From Spirochaetaceae bacterium (GTDB lineage: Bacteria; Spirochaetota; Spirochaetia; Treponematales; Breznakiellaceae), in assembly GCA_031288215.1 (NCBI GenBank), contig JAITRV010000083.1:1-8975 (forward strand): DNA of 8,975 nt, given 5' to 3'. Positions within the stretch are counted from its first letter, which is position 1. Every line of letters starts with the position of its first letter. The translations under genes and the position numbers were made by a program. Of this stretch, positions 1 to 3,912 are shown in pieces. Below the pieces are notes generated by a model that did no database searches, was not told the origin of the DNA, and saw only the letters and a list, made by a program, of their open reading frames with translations.

Positions 1-215
1 GCAAGGAAGTCCCCTACAATGGTCTGAAAAAGCGCTTCTTTGCTCCGGAAATGATTGTAGACGGTCCGTTTGGAAACTCCGGCAACATCGGCAATGGTAT
101 CCATACCGGCGGCCTCAAAGCCTTGTTTCGTAAAGACCTTGATAGCCCCGTCAAGAATCACCTGCCGTTTCTCGCTGGTATCCCTTTTTTTCCGTTTTTT
201 GGGGGCATTTGACAT
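1..215 (-). CDS. TetR/AcrR-family transcriptional regulator (N-terminal part, runs off window)
   Basis: Only the first 71 codons are visible; the gene continues left of base 1. Reading down the minus strand from the ATG at 215-213 gives a basic N-terminus (SNAPKKRKKRD) followed by a typical TetR DNA-binding domain: helix 1 around residues 16-31 (RQVILDGAIKVFTKQG), then FEAAGMDTIADVAGVSKRT and VYNHFRSKEALF, the helix-turn-helix with its conserved YxxFxxKExL end. An AAGG Shine-Dalgarno lies 8 nt before the ATG, supporting this start. The ligand-binding domain is outside the window, so the inducer cannot be guessed. Family members are usually homodimeric repressors that bind palindromes in their own promoter; two such palindromes lie just upstream (237-254 and 277-294). 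Class assignment is secure, the target is not. Confidence 0.93.
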   Translation of the reverse strand, partial: MSNAPKKRKKRDTSEKRQVILDGAIKVFTKQGFEAAGMDTIADVAGVSKRTVYNHFRSKEALFQTIVGDFL

Positions 216-236
216 AAAAACAGCCTTTTTGAAAAA

Positions 237-254
237 TTACACTGACTAGTGCAA
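237..254. promoter_or_regulatory. Operator-like palindrome, copy 1 (probable TetR-family site)
   Basis: The 18-bp site has the form TTaCACT-4 nt-AGTGcAA, with 7 of 9 base pairs symmetric. It starts 22 bp upstream of the TetR start codon. A near-identical site lies exactly 40 bp further on, about four helical turns. Size, symmetry and position fit autoregulation by the adjacent TetR-family protein, which is inference. Confidence 0.6.
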
Positions 255-261
255 AATAACA

Positions 262-290
262 TTGACGCCTATTATTTTACACTGTATAGT
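262..290 (+). promoter_or_regulatory. Sigma70-type promoter facing right
   Basis: TTGACG at 262-267 (five of six matches to TTGACA) and TATAGT at 285-290 (five of six matches to TATAAT) are separated by an optimal 17 bp. Transcription would begin near 297 and run into a gene-free stretch toward the isomerase gene at 618. It lies between and over two TetR-type palindromes, so repression by that protein is likely. What it transcribes is unclear: a long leader, a small RNA, or a gene since lost. Confidence 0.6.
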
Positions 291-294
291 ATAA
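277..294. promoter_or_regulatory. Operator-like palindrome, copy 2 (overlaps a -10 box)
   Basis: The 18-bp site TTACACTG-TA-TAGTaTAA has 7 of 9 pairs symmetric, plus a self-complementary centre (TA at 285-286). It shares the left half TTACACTG and the TAGT of the right half with the copy at 237-254. It covers the -10 hexamer TATAGT at 285-290, so a bound repressor would block the rightward promoter. Confidence 0.6.
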
Positions 295-426
295 CTTAAT
301 GATTATCAAGAGGGGGCGGATGCAGGGCCAGGGCTCCCGCATTTACTTTTTTTTCATGCTTTTTTAGGAGATAATCCCCTTGGTGCCTTGATTACTCTCA
401 ATGACTCGATAAATCCAAAGAAATTT

Positions 427-527
427 AACCACGTCGGACCATAGGTCCGCCCACACGGACAAACGCATGAATTTCAAACAACAGCGGACCATAGGTCCGA
501 CGTGAGGGTCCGTGAGGGTCCGTGGTT
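427..527. repeat. Composite palindromic repeat element with two CGGACC-ATA-GGTCCG hairpins
   Basis: Two identical 15-bp palindromes lie at 435-449 and 485-499. Each is flanked so that 431-450 and 484-503 are inverted copies of one another except for the central ATA. The outer ends AACCACG (427-433) and CGTGGTT (521-527) are also inverted repeats, so the whole block can fold as one long stem or as two small hairpins. A 10-bp direct repeat (CGTGAGGGTC at 501-510 and 511-520) fills the right part. The right end runs into TTTTT, so the element might also act as a terminator. It resembles dispersed REP/MITE-type repeats; copy number cannot be seen here. Confidence 0.65.
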
Positions 528-606
528 TTTCTTCTTCCTTTTGAGTAAACGCAGGAGCCCTGTTTTCCTGTGCCTTGCCCCCTTTTCTTTTATGGGTTTC
601 CCATTG

Positions 607-612
607 TATAAT
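607..612 (+). promoter_or_regulatory. Consensus -10 box for the isomerase gene, suggesting a leaderless mRNA
   Basis: A perfect TATAAT ends 5 bp before the ATG at 618. Transcription normally begins about 7 bp after the hexamer, which would place the start at or next to the A of the ATG. There is no Shine-Dalgarno and no good -35 at the usual distance, though an inverted repeat (592-604) precedes it. Confidence 0.5.
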
Positions 613-617
613 GAACT

Positions 618-1667
618 ATGGCAGTAATAAAAATTTCGTTTGTTCGATTTTTCCTGAGGGGGCGGATATTGATAGGTCTGGCCATGTCCCTGGCGGGACT
701 TGCATCCTGCTCCGGGGGGGATAGGGATTTGGGGGACGGGCTTTTTGCCCGGCTGACCACCAACAGGGGGGATATTGTCCTTCGCCTGGAATACCAAAAG
801 GTGCCTCTCACGGTCTGCAATTTTGTTGCCCTGGCGGAGGGCAAGATGGACCGAACCGGGGGCAAGCCCTTCTACAACGGGCTCACCTTTCACCGGGTCG
901 AGCAGGACTTTATGATCCAGGGTGGAGACCCTTTGGGGAACGGAACCGGCGGTCCGGGCTACAGTTTTCCCGATGAATTCGACCCTTCCCTCAAGCATGA
1001 CGGACCGGGGGTGCTTTCCATGGCGAATGCCGGCCCCGGTACCAACGGGAGCCAGTTCTTCGTCACCCACCGGGCGACACCCTGGCTTGACGGCAGGCAT
1101 TCCGTCTTCGGCAGGGTCGTGCAGGGCCAGTCCGTGGTAGACGAGATCCGGCAGGGGGACCGGATTGAAAAGGCGTCCATCATCCGGAACGGTACCGCCG
1201 CCCGCGCATTCAAGGCGGATCAGGCGGCTTTCAATGCCCTGTTAGATCAGGCGGTGGAACAGGCGTCCCTCAAGGCACAGGAAAAACGGGCGGCGGATAT
1301 AGCCGAGATTAACCGGAAGTATCCCGACACCCTCCTTACCCCGTCGGGCCTGCGGTACACGATTCTGCAGGACGGGGTGGGTTCCAAACCCTCTCCCGGC
1401 AGAACCGTATCGGTGGAGTATACCGGGATGTTCCTTTCCGGGGAGGTTTTTGACGCCTCGGAAATGCACGGCGGACCCCTGGAATTCCAGGCCGGCGCGG
1501 GGCAAATCATCCCCGGCTGGGAAGAAACGGTCCTGGACATGCGGGTCGGGGAGAAACGCCGGGTGATTATCCCCCCGGAACTGGCCTACGGCGAACAGGG
1601 AGCCGGAGGCATCATCCCGGGAAATACCTTCCTGGTCTTTGAAATGGAACTGGTCCGGGTCCAATAG
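618..1667 (+). CDS. Dual-family peptidyl-prolyl cis-trans isomerase lipoprotein (cyclophilin + FKBP)
   Basis: The 349-residue product probably folds proline-containing proteins outside the cytoplasm. Residues 1-31 form a lipoprotein signal (Arg10/14/16, a hydrophobic stretch, lipobox LASC with Cys31). Residues about 42-192 are a cyclophilin domain with FHRV..DFMIQGGD (Arg93, Phe98, Met99, Gln101 as catalytic positions), MANAGPGTNGSQFF, and Trp155 in TPWLDGRHSVFG. Residues 193-236 are a helical charged linker. Residues 240-349 are a complete FKBP domain: Tyr268 in VEYTG, Phe278-Asp279, QIIPGWEE with Trp301, and Tyr324 in AYG. Both active sites look intact. Such cyclophilin-linker-FKBP fusions are rare and have been reported in Treponema denticola. 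The start at 618 is preferred: later starts (TTG 669, which has a GAGGGGG upstream, or ATG 684) would leave the signal peptide without positive charges. Its 3' 426 bases overlap the convergent apbE frame. Confidence 0.93.
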   Translation: MAVIKISFVRFFLRGRILIGLAMSLAGLASCSGGDRDLGDGLFARLTTNRGDIVLRLEYQKVPLTVCNFVALAEGKMDRTGGKPFYNGLTFHRVEQDFMIQGGDPLGNGTGGPGYSFPDEFDPSLKHDGPGVLSMANAGPGTNGSQFFVTHRATPWLDGRHSVFGRVVQGQSVVDEIRQGDRIEKASIIRNGTAARAFKADQAAFNALLDQAVEQASLKAQEKRAADIAEINRKYPDTLLTPSGLRYTILQDGVGSKPSPGRTVSVEYTGMFLSGEVFDASEMHGGPLEFQAGAGQIIPGWEETVLDMRVGEKRRVIIPPELAYGEQGAGGIIPGNTFLVFEMELVRVQ

Positions 1668-2738
1668 CGCCCCCTTGCGAACCGAAGGTTCGACACTTTG
1701 AAGGAGCCCTTCCCGGGTGGCGGCTATGCCGAGGTCCTCGAAGACGAAGACGGCCTCCACGCCTTCCAGGGATTCCGCCAGGGCCCGGCCCTTTTCGTAG
1801 CCCAGGGCAAAGAGGGCCGTGGAGAGGGCGTCGGCATCCATGGAGCGTTCGGCGATGACGCTTACCGAGAGGAGCCCCGTATCCGCCGGGTAGCCGTCGG
1901 CGGTGGAGAGGATGTGGTGGTAACGCTTGCCGCCGGTTTCCAGGAAGCGCTCGTATACCCCGGAGGTTACCACGGTTTTATCCCGGACCTCCAGGACGCC
2001 GATGTACTTTCCCCGGGGCTCCCGGGGGTTCTGGAGGGCGATGCGCCAGGGCAGGCCAGGCGCGCCGGGTTTTCCCGCGGTCTTTTCCCCCAGGGCGAAG
2101 ATATTCCCCCCCAGGTCGATGACCGCCCGGGGCAGGGCGGCCTCCCGGATGAGGGCCGCCACCGCGTCCGCGGCGTAGCCCTTGGCGATGCCCCCCAGGT
2201 CCAGAGCCATGCCGGGCCGCTTCAGGTAGACGGTTCCCGCCTTTTCGTCGATCGCCACCTCCCGCCAGTTGACCTTTTCCAGGGCGGCGCGGATCTCCTC
2301 CCCGGCGGGGACCCGGGCGGCGTCGGTGCCGATTCCCCAGAGCTTTACCAGGGGGCCGATGGTGGGATCAAAGGCGCCGCCGCTGAGTTCGGCAAAATGC
2401 AGCGCCCGGGAAAGCACCGCAATCAGTTCCGGCCGCACCGGGACCGGCATAAAGCCGGCATGCTGGTTCACCAGGTCCAGATCGCTGCCCGCCCGGTTGG
2501 CGCTCATGATCCCCTCGATTTCCCGAAGCCGGGCGAAGAGGGTCCGGTATACCGGGGCCGTCCCCTTATCGTAGAGATTTATGGTACATACGGTTCCCAG
2601 GACAAACTCGGACTGGGCCGCCGCCGTCCTCCCGCAGCCGCTCAACACCAGCGCGAAGATGAGGAACAGGCCCCCGCCCTGGAAGTTTTTTTTATTTAAA
2701 GAGGTAACTTTCTTAAATCTTGCTCGTAAATCTTGCAT
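1242..2738 (-). CDS. apbE: ApbE/Ftp-family FAD:protein FMN transferase lipoprotein with antisense-encoded C-terminal extension
   Basis: ApbE enzymes transfer FMN from FAD to a Thr of electron-transfer proteins such as Rnf/Nqr subunits; treponemal Ftp also hydrolyses FAD. The start at 2738 is chosen for its AAAGGA Shine-Dalgarno (2745-2750); the upstream ATG at 2765 has none. Residues 1-35 are a lipoprotein signal (basic N-terminus, LSGC, Cys35). The ApbE core spans about 44-350: GGAFDPTIGPLVKLWG (120-135), LDLGGIAKGY (179-188), DLGG near 208-211, HHILSTADGYPADTG (274-288), and MDADALSTA (300-308), whose Asp303 and Thr307 match the Mg-binding Asp/Thr spacing of the family. Core homologues stop near residue 350. 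Here the frame stays open to 498, residues 358-498 lying antisense to the FKBP domain. The core is certain; whether the extension is made is not. A stop lost at the hairpin at 1677-1696 is a plausible cause. Confidence 0.88.
   Translation of the reverse strand: MQDLRARFKKVTSLNKKNFQGGGLFLIFALVLSGCGRTAAAQSEFVLGTVCTINLYDKGTAPVYRTLFARLREIEGIMSANRAGSDLDLVNQHAGFMPVPVRPELIAVLSRALHFAELSGGAFDPTIGPLVKLWGIGTDAARVPAGEEIRAALEKVNWREVAIDEKAGTVYLKRPGMALDLGGIAKGYAADAVAALIREAALPRAVIDLGGNIFALGEKTAGKPGAPGLPWRIALQNPREPRGKYIGVLEVRDKTVVTSGVYERFLETGGKRYHHILSTADGYPADTGLLSVSVIAERSMDADALSTALFALGYEKGRALAESLEGVEAVFVFEDLGIAATREGLLQSVEPSVRKGALLDPDQFHFKDQEGISRDDASGSLFAVGQFRGDNHPAFLPDPHVQDRFFPAGDDLPRAGLEFQGSAVHFRGVKNLPGKEHPGILHRYGSAGRGFGTHPVLQNRVPQARRGKEGVGILPVNLGYIRRPFFLCLEGRLFHRLI
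1677..1696. repeat. Short palindromic hairpin at the isomerase/apbE junction, same family as 427-527
   Basis: CGAACC-GAA-GGTTCG (1678-1692) is a perfect 6-bp stem with a 3-nt loop. Aligned with 484-503, both read GCG-R-ACC-3 nt-GGT-Y-CGAC. The third stem pair changes from G-C to A-T on both sides, which is a compensatory difference. It lies 9 bp after the isomerase stop and exactly where the apbE frame would be expected to end. There is no T-run, so it is not a standard terminator. Confidence 0.55.
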
Positions 2739-2761
2739 TTTATGTCCTTTTGGAATATCAT
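2733..2761 (+). promoter_or_regulatory. Probable promoter of the PilZ gene, overlapping the apbE start region
   Basis: TTGCAT (2733-2738) and TATCAT (2756-2761) are 17 bp apart. The -10 ends 6 bp before the ATG at 2768, so the transcript would start at about the ATG. On the other strand the same 60 bp offer TTGCCA with GATATT or TATGAT boxes for apbE, so the two divergent promoters probably overlap. Confidence 0.45.
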
Positions 2762-2767
2762 ACATTC

Positions 2768-3544
2768 ATGGGTAATGGCAATAACGCAACCGATATGTCG
2801 GGAAAAAAGGTTTTTTTTCTATGCCCGACTGCCCTGGTGCAGAACGAGATGGCCGCGGAGCTGATCCAGCAGGAATTAGAGGTGTATATCGTCCGGGATC
2901 AGGGGAAACTGCGCCGGGTCCTGCGGAAATATCCCGATTCGGTGGTCCTGATATGTATCGACAATGGCTTACCGGAAAAGGAGTGGGACGCCTGGATCAG
3001 GACCGTGATGAAGGACCCCGCGACGGCGGCGGTTTCCATCGGGGTCCTCTCGGGGGAAAATAACGGAGCCTTGGTTAACAAATACGTCAACGACATCCGG
3101 GTCACCTGCGGATATGTGGTGACCCGGCTGGATATAAAGCGGGCCATTATCCAGGTTTTGGCGAACCTGAAATCGGTGGATGCCTGGGGAATGCGGAAAT
3201 TCCTCCGGGTCAACACGAATAACGATATTAATACCACGATCAATATGCCCCATCGCGGGGAATTTATTAAGGGGTATATCAAGGATATCAGCGTGGCAGG
3301 GCTTTCCTGTTACTTTGAGCTCGATCCCCAATTTGAAAAGAATATGCTGATTTCCAATATCCAGGTGAAGCTTCAATCCGTCCTGTTAAAGGTTGAGGGA
3401 ATTGTATTCGGTTCCCGGCTCGACGGATTGGTGAAGGTATACGTTATTATTTTCACCCAGCGGACCGACCCTTCTGTCCGGGTCAAGATCCGCAAGTTCA
3501 ATCAATTAATGCTTCAGGCAAAGATGGACCGCGAACTGGGATAG
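2768..3544 (+). CDS. Pseudo-receiver–PilZ protein, probable cyclic-di-GMP effector
   Basis: The 258-residue soluble protein has no signal or membrane segment. Residues about 13-135 resemble a response-regulator receiver fold: Asp65 in VLICIDNGLP lines up with the phospho-acceptor, but the acidic pair after beta-1 is replaced by FFLCPT and I see no conserved Lys, so it is probably a pseudo-receiver. Residues about 142-250 form a PilZ domain with both cyclic-di-GMP motifs: RxxxR (Arg143-KFL-Arg147) and DxSxxG (Asp173, Ser175, Gly178). PilZ proteins control motility, attachment or secretion in response to cyclic-di-GMP; the target here is unknown. The start is uncertain: ATG 2768 has a well-placed -10 but no near Shine-Dalgarno (GGAA 12 nt upstream). 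ATG 2795 and TTG 2720 are alternatives, and TTG 2720 would overlap apbE. It is divergent from apbE with 29 bp between start codons. Confidence 0.85.
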   Translation: MGNGNNATDMSGKKVFFLCPTALVQNEMAAELIQQELEVYIVRDQGKLRRVLRKYPDSVVLICIDNGLPEKEWDAWIRTVMKDPATAAVSIGVLSGENNGALVNKYVNDIRVTCGYVVTRLDIKRAIIQVLANLKSVDAWGMRKFLRVNTNNDINTTINMPHRGEFIKGYIKDISVAGLSCYFELDPQFEKNMLISNIQVKLQSVLLKVEGIVFGSRLDGLVKVYVIIFTQRTDPSVRVKIRKFNQLMLQAKMDRELG

Positions 3545-3557
3545 CCCGGAGGAGGGA

Positions 3558-3604
3558 GGAGGGAAGCGTTCGAAGCGGAGACCCGTCTTCCCGCTTCTCC
3601 CTCC
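3558..3604. terminator. GC-rich stem-loop between convergent genes (possible transcription end)
   Basis: GGAGGGA (3558-3564) pairs with TCCCTCC (3598-3604), GAAGCGG (3572-3578) with CCGCTTC (3591-3597), and AGAC (3579-3582) with GTCT (3585-3588), leaving small bulges. It follows the PilZ stop by 13 bp and precedes the end of the convergent PII-like gene by 29 bp. Neither side has a U-run, so it may be a barrier or RNA 3'-end stabiliser rather than a classical terminator. Confidence 0.45.
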
Positions 3605-3633
3605 CCGCTGAATTACGGTTTCAATGATACCCC

Positions 3634-3912
3634 TTAAAGGTCCGGGGCGAAGAGCTTGATCCCCTCATCGGGGAAACGCTCCTTGACGGCGGCGACGGCC
3701 CGGGCGATGCGGCGGGCTTCTTCTTCCTCGCACCAGATCACCAGGGCGAAGTTTTCTTCCGGCCAGATGGCATCCCCCATGCGGGGGCCCGAGGAGCCCA
3801 CCCCGTAGACCATGGGGAATTTGGTGTAGTATTTACCCGCCTGTTCCTCCTCCAGGGCCTCCAGGATGTTTTCCTCCACCGAATGGTTGGCGATAATTTC
3901 GATCCGCATCAT
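3634..3912 (-). CDS. Small PII-fold protein associated with RND transporter (PG0541-like)
   Basis: The 93-codon gene (92 residues) has a beta-alpha-beta-beta-alpha-beta pattern like PII/GlnB proteins: MRIEIIANHSVEENILEALEE opens the fold, LVIWCEEEEARRIARAVAAVKERF forms the second half, and a Gly/Pro-rich loop (YGVGSSGPRMGDAIWPEEN, about residues 36-54) replaces the long T-loop. The uridylylated Tyr of GlnB is not recognisable. It resembles the small transporter-associated family named after PG0541 of Porphyromonas gingivalis, whose members sit beside RND pumps; that assignment is from memory of the motif. The ATG overlaps the pump stop codon as ATGA (3912-3909), and GGGAGG lies 7 nt upstream, implying translational coupling. 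A second ATG follows immediately (3909) and could also be used. A sensor or modulator acting on the pump is a reasonable inference; no biochemistry can be read from the sequence. Confidence 0.8.
   Translation of the reverse strand: MMRIEIIANHSVEENILEALEEEQAGKYYTKFPMVYGVGSSGPRMGDAIWPEENFALVIWCEEEEARRIARAVAAVKERFPDEGIKLFAPDL

Larger units (their letters stand above)
216..617. other. Gene-poor intergenic region between the TetR gene and the isomerase gene
   Basis: These 402 bases hold no convincing gene. The left third is AT-rich and carries two operator-like palindromes and a rightward promoter. Bases 300-425 show little: a weak GC stem near 322-340 followed by T-rich sequence (343-365), and a 15-codon ORF at 320-367 that I do not call. 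Bases 427-527 form a composite palindromic repeat followed by a pyrimidine-rich stretch (526-541). Bases 592-604 contain a small inverted repeat (ATGGG-TTT-CCCAT) directly before the -10 of the isomerase gene. Confidence 0.75.

Noticed and set aside
320..367. 15-codon ORF (MQGQGSRIYFFFMLF) with an AGAGGGGG-like sequence before it, downstream of the rightward promoter
   Set aside because: Too short, low complexity, no spacing or composition support; a leader peptide cannot be excluded but I would not annotate it.
435..499. Possible start of a CRISPR-like array (two identical 15-bp palindromes 50 bp apart)
   Set aside because: Only two copies, palindromic and in a larger inverted structure, with no cas gene; better explained as a REP/MITE-type element.
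592..604. Inverted repeat ATGGG-TTT-CCCAT just before the -10 of the isomerase gene
   Set aside because: Only 5-bp arms, which can arise by chance; not enough to call an operator.
1677..1696. Hairpin as a bidirectional terminator between the isomerase and apbE
   Set aside because: Stem of only 6 bp and no T-run on either side; treated as a repeat instead.
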